NCBI RefSeq assembly: GCF_000332175.1
Contig: NZ_KB235910.1
Span: forward strand, 559,278-623,277
DNA: 64,000 nucleotides
Reading direction: 5' to 3'
Origin: Pseudanabaena sp. PCC 6802
Lineage (GTDB): Bacteria > Cyanobacteriota > Cyanobacteriia > Pseudanabaenales > Pseudanabaenaceae
Below the pieces are notes generated by a model, which made no database searches, had not been told where the DNA came from, and saw only the letters and a program-made list of their open reading frames with translations. The position numbers and the translations under genes are program-made. Each line of letters opens with the position of its first letter. The stretch's first letter is position 1. Below are positions 56,073 to 64,000 of this stretch, piece by piece.

Positions 56073-56291
56073 CTAACCAATTGCAAAGCTAAAAGCAGTC
56101 AGTATTGTCACCAGCAACAGCAGGATACCCCCTATCATGAAAGACATATAGCGGCGTTGCGCTTGCGGTGTAATGGGTTCTTCCAGATACATGGTCGGTT
56201 CAATCGCATAAACGTTGAACGTTCCTTCCTCATCTACGGTGTATCCAGGGCGGAGAAGCTCGTTTTTCTTTTCTTGTTTAAGAGTACGCAT
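56073..56291 (-). CDS. Small single-helix protein, Psb34-like
   Basis: 72 residues. YTVDEEGTFNVYAIEPTMYLEEP followed by one hydrophobic helix (FMIGGILLLLVTILTAFSF). The arrangement of a short N-terminus ending in an N-x-YA-x-EP-x-MY motif and one membrane helix resembles Psb34, an assembly factor of photosystem II that binds near CP47. The call is from memory of the motif and should be tested. AGAGGAGG lies upstream of the ATG. Confidence 0.6.
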   Translation of the reverse strand: MRTLKQEKKNELLRPGYTVDEEGTFNVYAIEPTMYLEEPITPQAQRRYMSFMIGGILLLLVTILTAFSFAIG

Positions 56292-56530
56292 TTGTGCCTC
56301 CTCTTTAATGCTTCATACTAAAATCATAACAGGTTTTTAAGAAAAATTGACAATATTAAGCTGTTTATGGTAGCCTAGGTGGCTTTGTTTTATTCAATAG
56401 ATCTGGCTTGCAGAACCACCATGCACGCAAGAGATCTTATGCGCGTGCTGGTGCAGTGAGATGGTTTGCAGGCAGACGAGAATGGGGTTATTCACCTATC
56501 TATTGCTCAGTTCAGCTTGTGAACTAGCAC

Positions 56531-56639
56531 CTAGTGTTGCAAATCATAAATTTTGCAACATGGGGGAATGGGGGCAAAGCCCCCAGAAGGGGGTTTCACC
56601 CCCTCCACCCCCTCCAAAACTTTGGTTTTGGTGTACTAG
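56531..56639. repeat. GC-rich palindromic element, MITE-like fold, third sequence type
   Basis: Contains hairpin 1 TGGGGGCAAAGCCCCCA and hairpin 2 GAAGGGGGTTTCACCCCCTC, closed by GGGGG/CCCCC stretches and flanked by CTAGTG and ACTAG. Its right edge supplies the stop codon of the neighbouring coiled-coil gene. End assignment is uncertain. Confidence 0.55.
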
Positions 56640-57028
56640 TAATCAATTGACATGCTCTTAAAGGAAGATTTAGGGGTATTGTTAGCGCTAGTATTGCTTT
56701 TGGGTTTGGGCTTCTGCTCTGGTGAGGGTTTGGTAGGCGCGCCGGAAGCATTGATGAGGTCGGCTTTAAGTCGATCCAAACTATCATCGAGCTTGGTACC
56801 GCTTTCTGTAGCTTCGGCTTCTAGCTTGGTACGTTCGCGTTCTAGATCGTCCAACCGTTGTAAAATTTGCTGGGAGCGATCGTGTAAGGTCTGGAGTTCT
56901 TTTTTTAACCGTTCCTTTTCGCTCGCCAACTGATGCAATTGCAAGTAGATTGACGAAGAATTCTTTTGCAGCGGCATAGAATGTAACTTCTGCGATCGCC
57001 TGCCAGCAGTCCGGTTTGATGTACTCAT
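56636..57028 (-). CDS. Hypothetical coiled-coil protein
   Basis: 130 residues. A basic N-terminus (RRSQKLHSMPLQKNSSS), a central coiled coil (~28-90: IYLQLHQLASEKERLKKEL, RLDDLERERTKLEAE) and a Pro/Lys/Ser/Asn-rich tail that is likely disordered. The coiled-coil part recalls small gas-vesicle accessory proteins such as GvpV, but no gvp genes are near, so that is only a weak suggestion. The stop codon lies at the edge of a repeat element, so the C-terminus may be altered. Confidence 0.65.
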   Translation of the reverse strand: MSTSNRTAGRRSQKLHSMPLQKNSSSIYLQLHQLASEKERLKKELQTLHDRSQQILQRLDDLERERTKLEAEATESGTKLDDSLDRLKADLINASGAPTKPSPEQKPKPKSNTSANNTPKSSFKSMSIDY

Positions 57029-57192
57029 AAGCCTCTATTTCGAGCCTGGTTGCGGATTAGCTTTAACTCGACCATAACACAGATCGCGATCGGCACAAAT
57101 AGCAGGGCTGTCTTGCCTCTTTTTCTGTAAACTAGATGAAAGCAGATATTAAGTTTAAACTAATTACACTAAATCCTTATTTTTAATTACCT

Positions 57193-57678
57193 ATGAGTAT
57201 AGTTAGTAAAGTTTTACTCAGAGCCGACGATGAGTTGCGCTATCCCACGATCGCCGAACTAAACAGCATCGGCAGCTTTTTACAAACAGGTGCCCAACGC
57301 TTGCGAATTGCCACCTTACTGACAGAAAACGAAGATAAAATTGTTAAGAAAGCCAGCGGCGAGCTTTGGAAGATTCACCCAGACTACATTTCCCCAGGTG
57401 GTAACGCCTACGGACAAAGGCAACGCGCCCAATGTCTGCGCGACTATGGCTGGTATTTACGCCTGGTCACCTATGGTGTCGTAGCTGGGGACAAGGAACC
57501 AATTGAAACGATCGGTTTGATCGGCGCGCGTGAAATGTATTCTTCTCTGGGAGTACCCCTAGTAGGTATGGCTGATTCGATTCGCTGCCTAAAAGATGCT
57601 TCGCTGGCTCTAATGAGCAAAGAAGATGCTGATGCTACTGCACCTTATTTCGACTATATAATCCAGGGAATGTCTTAA
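57193..57678 (+). CDS. apcD: Allophycocyanin-B alpha subunit
   Basis: 161 residues. Phycobiliprotein of the phycobilisome core; a terminal emitter that passes energy to photosystem I/II. Chromophore-binding Cys81 ([16 protein letters not shown]) is present. The N-terminus [12 protein letters not shown] and [19 protein letters not shown], with the ending [12 protein letters not shown], match ApcD rather than ApcA or ApcF. It stands alone, as in other cyanobacteria, away from apcABC. A hairpin terminator follows. Confidence 0.94.
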   Translation: MSIVSKVLLRADDELRYPTIAELNSIGSFLQTGAQRLRIATLLTENEDKIVKKASGELWKIHPDYISPGGNAYGQRQRAQCLRDYGWYLRLVTYGVVAGDKEPIETIGLIGAREMYSSLGVPLVGMADSIRCLKDASLALMSKEDADATAPYFDYIIQGMS

Positions 57679-57793
57679 TCCAAGGAATATCTTGAGTCTT
57701 TGTACGGTCGGCTTTGAAATATTTTGAAATATCTTGATGCTGCAAGCGCTTCAGCAGCTAAACACGCTCTAACTCACTTGCAAACTGGTACCT

Positions 57794-57834
57794 AATCCCG
57801 CTTAACTTTTGTCAAGGCAAAGGTAGGCGGGATT
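57794..57834 (+). terminator. Terminator after apcD
   Basis: Inverted repeat AATCCCGC (57794-57801) and GCGGGATT (57827-57834) followed by GGTTTT. Lies between apcD (+) and the convergent ictB-like gene. Confidence 0.55.
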
Positions 57835-57873
57835 GGTTTTCGCTTGGAGCGTTCCAGCAAATTCTGTCTGCGG

Positions 57874-59292
57874 CTATATTTGTGTTTCGCTGTCTGGTGA
57901 TGGCTGTTCGGGCGCGCGCGCTTGGTCGATCGGTTGAATGCAGAAGCTGGCGATCAGAGCGATCGCCAACCACCAGATAATCTGGACTTGAGGGCGATAC
58001 CAAATGGTGTCAAATAAGCCTTGAGCCATTAGTCCTACTATGATGCTCAAGGAGGCTGCAATCCATAACCCCTCTGAGGCTCGCTCGGCTCGCAAGCGGT
58101 TGAAGTTCTGCCATCCATACCGTATGACCGTAGCTACTAACCAGATATAGCAAGCTAAACCAACAATGCCAGACTCAAATGTAATTTCTAAAGGTACGGA
58201 ATAAGCGCCTAAGGCGCTATAACCGGGTCTTTGGTAGTAGGGGTAAATTTGATTGAATACTCTGTTGCCTGGCCCATAACCTAGAACGGGTTTCTTCTTA
58301 ATCATTTGCAAGACAGACATCCACACATTCAAGCGAAAGTTATTACTGCTGTCATTGCGTCCAAAAAAGATACTGAGGAATCGCACTCTTTGCTTGGGGA
58401 AGATGACAAGCGCTAGAGCGATCGCACCCACTGCACCACTAAGTACTCCTGGGATCGTCCATTTTGGTAGCCGACTGGCCCACCAGTGTGCCAGACAAAT
58501 AAGCAGTGCTAAACCTTCCGCAATCTGCCCTATTTGCCCCGCACGGCTGTAGGTGAGAGATGTGCAGTACCAGGCAGCGATCGCGACACCGAGCGCCACA
58601 AACTTCACGCCCCAACTCCGCCAGTGAATTGCTCCTACCACACCCAAAGGGATAGCAGGTAAGAGATATCCAGCCAGCAGATTGGGATTGAGCAAGAAGC
58701 TATAGATTCTCGTAGTGCCTGCTAATTCGGAAGTAGGGTCAGTCCAGGTTGCCAAATCCTCCGCGCCTAAAATCGATTGCCGCATGCCATGAATGCAAAC
58801 TAAAACTGTCGTCAGCAGGTACGTGCCCACTAAAAGAGATCGCCACGGAATCTTGTTACTAGAGCGCATGACTCGGTTGAGGCAGGCAAAGATGATGAAG
58901 TATATGGTCAACTTGACCCAACCATCGATCGCTGCCCGTCGCGCTGGCGAGAGCATGGTAGCAATCGATGCAATGCCCCAATAGACAGCCAGAGGTAAAT
59001 GAATGGGAGTCCAGACTGAGGTGGCGGCATCTATTGCCTTGCTAGCGCGATCGCCAACCCAAAGGAATACCCAGTAAATCGCGATCGCAGCCGAAACAAT
59101 ACCGATCTGATTGTTTGAGAGATAGGGCAATAAAGCCAGCAAACCAATCAGTAATAGACCGCACAGACTGGTACTAACCAGGTAACTCCCCTGCTGCCAA
59201 TTGCCTAGGTAAAGCAAAATGGCGCGCATCTGGCTGTGATGCCACCATTCTTGCCATAGTTTGATGTTTGTAAATTTAAGTTTGGCATCCAT
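57874..59292 (-). CDS. ictB: IctB/O-antigen-ligase-like membrane protein
   Basis: 472 residues with about ten membrane helices. The Wzy_C/O-antigen ligase loop is visible near NLLAGYLLPAIPLGV, SLTYSRAGQIG and LGYGPGNRVFNQIYPYYQRPGYSALGAYSVPLEITFESGIVG (split over the loop). The N-terminal EWWHHSQMRAILLYLGNWQQGSYL is typical of cyanobacterial IctB. First described as a bicarbonate transporter in Synechococcus; its homology points instead to glycan ligation, so the function is open. Confidence 0.87.
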   Translation of the reverse strand: MDAKLKFTNIKLWQEWWHHSQMRAILLYLGNWQQGSYLVSTSLCGLLLIGLLALLPYLSNNQIGIVSAAIAIYWVFLWVGDRASKAIDAATSVWTPIHLPLAVYWGIASIATMLSPARRAAIDGWVKLTIYFIIFACLNRVMRSSNKIPWRSLLVGTYLLTTVLVCIHGMRQSILGAEDLATWTDPTSELAGTTRIYSFLLNPNLLAGYLLPAIPLGVVGAIHWRSWGVKFVALGVAIAAWYCTSLTYSRAGQIGQIAEGLALLICLAHWWASRLPKWTIPGVLSGAVGAIALALVIFPKQRVRFLSIFFGRNDSSNNFRLNVWMSVLQMIKKKPVLGYGPGNRVFNQIYPYYQRPGYSALGAYSVPLEITFESGIVGLACYIWLVATVIRYGWQNFNRLRAERASEGLWIAASLSIIVGLMAQGLFDTIWYRPQVQIIWWLAIALIASFCIQPIDQARAPEQPSPDSETQI

Positions 59293-59368
59293 AAGGTTTA
59301 GGGCGATCGGCTTTCAGCGGTCAGCTTTAGCATAACCATGAAACCGCAAAATATCATGACTTTGTATC

Positions 59369-59551
59369 TTAACTAAAAAGCGATGAATGCAACCTAACTG
59401 CTAGAACCCAATCCCTTAACCAGGAAAGATCGGTGGGGGCTGGCAACATTTCGCCACGCCAGTCTAATAGCTGCACCAAGATCAAATAGCCTACACCCAA
59501 AATGACGGTGATGGCACCCGTCAGAATTGCTACCCATTGCGATCGCTGCAT
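59369..59551 (-). CDS. Small membrane protein, cyanobacterial
   Basis: 60 residues from ATG 59551 (MQRSQWVAILTG); a longer frame to 59605 exists but the short start gives a clean membrane protein. One hydrophobic helix (WVAILTGAITVILGVGYLILVQLL) followed by DWRGEMLPAPTD. I recall similar small proteins in other cyanobacteria; function unknown. Confidence 0.65.
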   Translation of the reverse strand: MQRSQWVAILTGAITVILGVGYLILVQLLDWRGEMLPAPTDLSWLRDWVLAVRLHSSLFS

Positions 59552-59747
59552 AATTCTTATTATTTCAAACCAGGAACAGTACCTGCTATTATCGCTTTTG
59601 GACAAGGCTTAGCAATGGTAATAATTTAAATCGCAGTTCGTAACGCTGCATAAAATAACCAGAGTCTTCCTAGCACCGGACACCTAACGTCGGAACAATC
59701 CCATTTCCCAAAGCGTCACTATGCCCAGAGCAAACTTTTGGAGCTAG

Positions 59748-60410
59748 GTGATGAGCTATAGCCTTTCTTGGTCAACAAAAGCAGAGGTTGAATATCCCTC
59801 AGTCTCAGTGTCAGATGAAAAACTCTCTAATCTAGACTTGGTTTGCCTGTGCCAGCAAGGCTCGCAGCCCAGCAAGTCAGCTTTCGCCGAAATTATGCGT
59901 CGGCACCAGTCACATGTTGACCAATTGCTGTACAAGTTAGCACCAGATTGGCAAGATAGAGCAGATCTAGCCCAGGAAGTATGGCTGCGAGTCTATCGCA
60001 ATATCAAGCGCTTGCAGGAACCAGAGAAGTTTCGCGGTTGGCTGAGCAGAATCGCCACAAACCTGTTTTATGACGAACTGCGCAAGCGCAAGCGCGTTGG
60101 CACCTCAGTTTCGTTAGATAACCCCCTACAGACTGGTGATGGTGGAGAAATTGAATGGGAACTGCCCAGTAACGAACCTGGGCCCGTAGATAATTTGTCA
60201 ACTCAGGAATTTTACGAGTATCTGCGCAAAGCGATCGCCGATCTACCCGCAGGTTTCCGCGAAACGATTGTCTTGAGAGAAATTGAGGGGCTTTCCTACG
60301 AAGAAATTGCTGAGATTACAGGTGTATCTCTGGGTACTGTCAAATCGCGTATTGCCAGAGCTAGAATCAGGTTACAAACCCAACTTCAACCATACATATC
60401 CAGCCTGTGA
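59748..60410 (+). CDS. sigG: ECF (group IV) RNA polymerase sigma factor
   Basis: 220 residues. Region 2 (AFAEIMRRHQSHVDQLLYKL, DLAQEVWLRVYRNI, FRGWLSRIATNLFYDELRKRKR split) and region 4 (PAGFRETIVLREIEGLSYEEIAEITG, VSLGTVKSRIARARIRL) are clear. A ~35-residue N-terminal extension precedes region 2. Resembles cyanobacterial SigG/RpoE. Eighteen bp separate it from its probable anti-sigma factor. The symbol is by similarity, not proof. Confidence 0.88.
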   Translation: MMSYSLSWSTKAEVEYPSVSVSDEKLSNLDLVCLCQQGSQPSKSAFAEIMRRHQSHVDQLLYKLAPDWQDRADLAQEVWLRVYRNIKRLQEPEKFRGWLSRIATNLFYDELRKRKRVGTSVSLDNPLQTGDGGEIEWELPSNEPGPVDNLSTQEFYEYLRKAIADLPAGFRETIVLREIEGLSYEEIAEITGVSLGTVKSRIARARIRLQTQLQPYISSL

Positions 60411-60428
60411 AGTAGAGGTCTCCCAGTT

Positions 60429-60944
60429 ATGAATAACCTAAACGATAACAAAATGCACACTCCCGATCCTGAAGAGCAATTCGAGCTATTAAGTCTCTAC
60501 ATGGACAATGAAACTAGTCCTGCTGAGAAGCGCCAGGTCGAGCAATGGCTGGCAACAGAACCTAGCTTTCGCAATCTGTACCATCAACAACTCAGACTGC
60601 GCCAGTTACTGATCGATTTGCCTGTGCCCGGCAGCACTCGGGTGGAAGCACAAGCGAATAGAGACAAGACTGAGGTGGTAGTAAATCGAGTGCTGGCTAA
60701 GCTAGAGGAGCGCTCTAGGCACCGTCGCATGGCATGGGGAGGTATTGCGGCTGTAGCAGTACTGGTAGGTGCAGTTGGCTCGATATTAACTTTTAACTCG
60801 CCGACAAAAGATTTAAATTTTTCCACCGCCTCCAATACCATTAAACCTCAAGAAAGTATTACCCCCCAGGAACCACTGCTGCTAGCGATGGAGAGACCTT
60901 TGATTCCTATGCCAAAGTCAATGGCAGTTACGGATATTAAGTAA
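60429..60944 (+). CDS. Anti-sigma factor, membrane anchored
   Basis: 171 residues. N-terminal ~80 residues with LLSLYMDNETSPAEKRQVEQWLATEP, the pattern of cyanobacterial anti-sigma domains (zinc-finger-like but without a full His-Cys-Cys set), then one membrane helix (GIAAVAVLVGAVGSILTF) and a short outer tail. Lies directly after the ECF sigma gene and would hold it inactive until a signal reaches the membrane. Confidence 0.82.
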   Translation: MNNLNDNKMHTPDPEEQFELLSLYMDNETSPAEKRQVEQWLATEPSFRNLYHQQLRLRQLLIDLPVPGSTRVEAQANRDKTEVVVNRVLAKLEERSRHRRMAWGGIAAVAVLVGAVGSILTFNSPTKDLNFSTASNTIKPQESITPQEPLLLAMERPLIPMPKSMAVTDIK

Positions 60945-61035
60945 CTGACTTTACGCGGAATCCTTATATATTTTAACCTGTACTTACCTTTACACATAAG
61001 GGTCGCAGGGGCGTAGCCCCCGTCTTGGTTTTGTT

Positions 61036-61058
61036 CCCCTCTCCCTGAGGGAGAGGGG
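61036..61058. repeat. Hairpin repeat after the anti-sigma gene
   Basis: A perfect 10-bp stem CCCCTCTCCC/GGGAGAGGGG with loop TGA, in a tract (CAGGGGCGTAGCCCCCG before it, GGTTAGGGGTGAGGGTTT after it) that looks like a dispersed repeat. May end the sigma/anti-sigma transcript. Confidence 0.55.
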
Positions 61059-61225
61059 TTAGGGGTGAGGGTTTCAGGGTCTTCTACGTACAGTGAGTTA
61101 AGTAAATCCAAGACTGGAACTTAAGGGTGTGAAGAAAAATACCATACCGCATGTAGGGGCGAACGGTCGTTTGCCCCTGCTGGTGTTACGATAGGGCGTG
61201 GCTGAAGATCGCGCCTTTTTTATTT

Positions 61226-62710
61226 ATGCCTCAAACTGCAACATTAGAATCCAACCATAGCCTTACAATTGTTTGGCATCGACGCGATCTGCGGATTGAC
61301 GATAACCCTGCCCTCCATGCTGCCTCGCAGCAAGGCGCTATAGTAGTTGGCATATTTATCTTCGATCCGGCCATCCTTAAAAGTATGGAAACGGGTGGCG
61401 GTAAAGTGGATTTTATGTTGGGTTGTCTGCGGGAATTGCAGGCTAACTATCAGCAGCTAGGCAGCGATCTGCTGTGTTTTTATGGCGAACCAGTTCAAAC
61501 TCTACGACAAGTAGCTGAAGCATTCCAGGTGAAGCAGGTATTTTTTAACTGCGATATCGAGCCCTATGCCCGTCAAAGGGATGGGGCTGCCCGCGATGCT
61601 CTTAAAGGGATTGGCGTTGAGTTGAAAGGCTTTATCGACATTGGCTTGCACGATCCGGCCGCGATCGCGACCAATTCCGGCGAACCATATAAAGTCTATA
61701 CTCCCTTCTGGCGTAATTGGATAAGTTTACCCAAACCCCATCCTTACGGCGGTACGCATCCCGTAGGGAATCGCCCCCCTCGAATGGATAAAATTGCAAA
61801 TCTCGGCAATTACGATCGCGCCTGCCAACAAGCTGGAGCGATCGCTCTACCTACTCTATCGGAGTTGGGTTTTAGCCACAATCAAATTCTACCGAAATCT
61901 GGCGAGAGCGCTGCCCAATCGCTCCTCGATGCTTTCTGCGATTCCAATCTCATCCTGCGTTACAAAGAAGCGAGAGATATCCCATCCCAAGCTGGCACAT
62001 CTATGCTGAGTCCGCATCTGCGCTTCGGCACGATTGGAATTCGGCGGGTGTGGCAAAGCGCGATCGCTGCTACCGACCGCGTCCGCAGTGAAGAAGAAGC
62101 GAACGGCATCCAAACCTGGCAGCAGGAACTTGCCTGGCGCGAGTTCTATCAAAACGTGCTATTTCACTTTCCCGAACTGGCGATCGGTGCCTATCGTCCT
62201 CAGATGCAACGCTTTGAGTGGGATGATAATAGGGCATATTTTGCTGCCTGGTGCGAGGGGCGTACGGGATATCCTATTGTCGATGCCGCCATGCGACAAC
62301 TGAATCAAACTGGTTGGATGCACAATCGCTGTCGTATGATTGTGGCTAGCTTCTTAACTAAGGATCTATTGCTAAATTGGCAGTGGGGAGAACTATATTT
62401 CATGCAGCAGCTTGTGGATGGCGATCTTGCTGCCAATAATGGTGGCTGGCAATGGAGTGCTTCTAGCGGGATGGATACAAAACCATTGCGGATTTTCAAC
62501 CCCATGACGCAGGCGCGCAAATACGATCCTGAAGCCGAGTATATTTTGCAGTGGTTGCCCGAACTCCAAGGTTTAACCACAGCCGAGTTACTCAGTGGAA
62601 ATATCCCCCCCCATCAATGCCGAAAGCACAACTATCCCACACCCATAGTCGCGCATGACACCCAGCAAAGAATATTCAAATCGCGCTATCAGGCGGCTAA
62701 AGATGTATAG
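61226..62710 (+). CDS. phrB: Deoxyribodipyrimidine (CPD) photolyase, class I
   Basis: Light-driven repair of cyclobutane pyrimidine dimers. 494 residues. N-terminal antenna domain beginning IVWHRRDLRIDDNPAL, and the FAD-binding domain with LSPHLRFGTIG, WQQELAWREFYQNVLFHFPE, GRTGYPIVDAAMRQLNQTGWMHNR and DGDLAANNGGWQWSASSGMD, all standard. The antenna is probably 8-HDF, as in Synechococcus, but sequence alone does not decide. The segment after the FAD site, TKPLRIFNP, is intact. Confidence 0.95.
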   Translation: MPQTATLESNHSLTIVWHRRDLRIDDNPALHAASQQGAIVVGIFIFDPAILKSMETGGGKVDFMLGCLRELQANYQQLGSDLLCFYGEPVQTLRQVAEAFQVKQVFFNCDIEPYARQRDGAARDALKGIGVELKGFIDIGLHDPAAIATNSGEPYKVYTPFWRNWISLPKPHPYGGTHPVGNRPPRMDKIANLGNYDRACQQAGAIALPTLSELGFSHNQILPKSGESAAQSLLDAFCDSNLILRYKEARDIPSQAGTSMLSPHLRFGTIGIRRVWQSAIAATDRVRSEEEANGIQTWQQELAWREFYQNVLFHFPELAIGAYRPQMQRFEWDDNRAYFAAWCEGRTGYPIVDAAMRQLNQTGWMHNRCRMIVASFLTKDLLLNWQWGELYFMQQLVDGDLAANNGGWQWSASSGMDTKPLRIFNPMTQARKYDPEAEYILQWLPELQGLTTAELLSGNIPPHQCRKHNYPTPIVAHDTQQRIFKSRYQAAKDV

Positions 62711-62739
62711 CTTAGCGGTGCAACCATCTATTTCGCAGC

Positions 62740-62852
62740 TATAGCGGTTTTCAGATGAAAACGAGAAGGGGGTTTGGGGGCAACGCCCCCAAGAAGGGGT
62801 TCTACCCCTTCACCCCATCAATAAAACCCGTTCTCAATTGCAAAGCGCTATA
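62740..62852. mobile_element. MITE-like palindromic element, second sequence type, short form
   Basis: 113 bp bounded by TATAGCGGTTTTCA and GCGCTATA. Hairpin 1 TTGGGGGCAACGCCCCCAA and hairpin 2 GAAGGGGTTCTACCCCTTC are perfect. Its left 30 bp match, in reverse orientation, the right end of the element at 34054. Confidence 0.75.
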
Positions 62853-63007
62853 ACACAAACGAGTCATCACCCAATCGGGTGAATTAATTCTAGCCCAGTA
62901 GGGTTAGTCCTTTGGCGCGATCGGGCGAGATCCAGTTCAATCGACCAAGTGAAGCTTTCTCCAAGGATAGTAGTTACTATAAGAGAGTCTCAGATGAGGG
63001 GACACAA

Positions 63008-63178
63008 ATGTGTACTTACAGAATAGCCAAAAAGCAGACTAAACTTATTACTTACATACCTTGGGGGGATCGATGTATGGATATTATCGATTATTCTTTA
63101 ACTCAATCACAATATGACGCTCTGGCAGCGTTGCTAGCAGAAATTCAAAGTGAGGATTTCTTTGAGCTACCTGCCTAA
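63008..63178 (+). CDS. Small hypothetical protein
   Basis: 56 residues from ATG 63008, which has GAGGGG upstream; a longer frame to 62912 is less likely. MCTYRIAKKQTKLITYIPWGDRCMDI then a helical acidic end. No known family or membrane segment recognised. Lies 88 bp before der. Confidence 0.5.
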   Translation: MCTYRIAKKQTKLITYIPWGDRCMDIIDYSLTQSQYDALAALLAEIQSEDFFELPA

Positions 63179-63265
63179 TATTTTAGAGTGTCAAACTCTC
63201 GCCCCTTTGCAAAAGAAAAGGCTAGAATAAAAAGGTTTGACCTCTAATAACCCCATAAAAATCAT

Positions 63266-64000
63266 GCCGCTACCTATTGTTGCTATTGTTGGTCGTCCCA
63301 ATGTGGGGAAGTCTACGCTGGTAAACCGACTAGCAGGGGAGCAATTCGCCATCGTATTCGACGAGCCTGGAATTACGCGCGATCGCACCTATCGTAATTG
63401 CTTTTGGGGCAAGCATGATTTTACTGTAGTGGATACGGGTGGGCTGGTATTTGCCGACGATACGGAATTTTTACCACTGATCCGACAGCAGGCTTTTACG
63501 GCGATCGAGCAGTCCTGCGCCGTCATCTTTATGGTGGATGGTATTGATGGCATTACTGCTGCCGATTGGCAAATTGCCCAATGGCTCCGAACTCAGTCCG
63601 TGCCTGTGATTCTAGCGGTTAACAAATGCGAAGCTGCTAACTTTGGGCTGGCGCTCGCTGCCGAGTTTTGGCAATTGGGACTGGGCGAACCTATACCCAT
63701 CTCTGGTATTCATGGCAACGGTACGGGCGATCTCCTTGATGAGCTGGTCAAGCACTTCCCCGATCCGGAAACTGTGGAACCGGAAACCGATGAGATCAAA
63801 GTAGCCATCATCGGTCGTCCTAATGTGGGTAAATCTAGCTTGCTCAATGCGTTTACAGGTGAGGAGCGCTGCATTGTCAGCCCGATCGCGGGGACAACGA
63901 GAGATGCGATCGACTCGATCGTGACTAGAAACGGGCAGAAATATCGCCTGATCGACACGGCTGGTATTCGCCGCAAGAAAAATGTGGAATATGGAGCCGA
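63266..64000 (+). CDS. der: Ribosome biogenesis GTPase Der, N-terminal part (3' partial)
   Basis: Double-Era GTPase needed for 50S subunit assembly. 245 codons are visible, open at the window end; the full protein is ~450 residues. First GTPase domain: G1 GRPNVGKS (residues 9-16), G3 DTGG, G4 NKCE (varies from NKxD). Second: GRPNVGKSS near residue 181, then AGTTRDAID and DTAG. Start ATG at 63266 is the first in frame and gives [12 protein letters not shown]. The KH-like C-terminus lies outside. Confidence 0.95.

Overview
This window is a piece of a cyanobacterial chromosome. The evidence is the very high density of the HIP1 octamer GCGATCGC together with genes for allophycocyanin-B (apcD), Mg-chelatase (chlI), ferredoxin-dependent glutamate synthase, glycolate dehydrogenase subunit GlcE, an acyl-lipid delta-6 desaturase, biliverdin reductase, an IctB-like protein, and several cyanobacterial families (DUF3110, DUF3181, DUF3727, cyanobacterial-type GshA). 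I cannot fix the genus; a Pseudanabaena- or Leptolyngbya-like lineage is only a guess.

Layout. 1-13.4 kb is housekeeping: glutamate synthase (5' end outside the window) with aguB, a B12-type radical SAM protein, ruvB, initiator tRNA-fMet, DUF3110 plus a thioesterase, a molybdopterin oxidoreductase, nusA/rimP, a ferredoxin and ispG. 13.9-15.8 kb is a group II intron with a reverse transcriptase/maturase, lying just downstream of gshA. 15.9-19.9 kb holds gshA, chlI and a PBP4-type carboxypeptidase. 20.1-27.5 kb is the accessory region: a HigB toxin, a HigA-ImmA/IrrE fusion, and an AAA/OLD-like ATPase gene. That ATPase gene is split by an IS630 element which itself carries an IS256-type and an IS5-type insertion, and its 3' end is cut by an IS3 element. 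Target-site duplications support three of the four insertions, and removing the inserts on paper restores continuous reading frames.

27.6-30.5 kb is a two-gene signalling operon: an 815-residue REC-wHTH-Hpt-REC-REC-GGDEF protein and a single-domain response regulator. 30.7-45.6 kb mixes an orphan N6-adenine methyltransferase, rnc, ligA, a SemiSWEET, a Calx-beta/RTX protein, Uma2, MlaE, bvdR, thrB, a septation/Era-like GTPase and Mrp. 45.7-48.1 kb is a second small accessory patch: a possible nuclease-like protein, a VapBC pair and two small partners. 48.2-64 kb returns to core genes: bioF, desD, glcE, ruvX-DUF3727-mltG-yqeG, a Psb34-like protein, apcD, ictB, an ECF sigma/anti-sigma pair, photolyase and der (3' end outside the window).

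Scattered between genes is a set of roughly 100-160 bp palindromic elements. They share one fold (terminal inverted repeats with TA, a closing stem, and two GC-rich hairpins) but differ in sequence. One copy sits inside another repeat whose empty version is also in the window, which shows insertion with duplication of TA. This MITE-like family and the nested insertion history are the most informative unusual signals. I do not see a complete, clearly new multi-gene system; the best candidates for one are the broken HigBA-ImmA/ATPase locus and the 316-residue nuclease-like protein.
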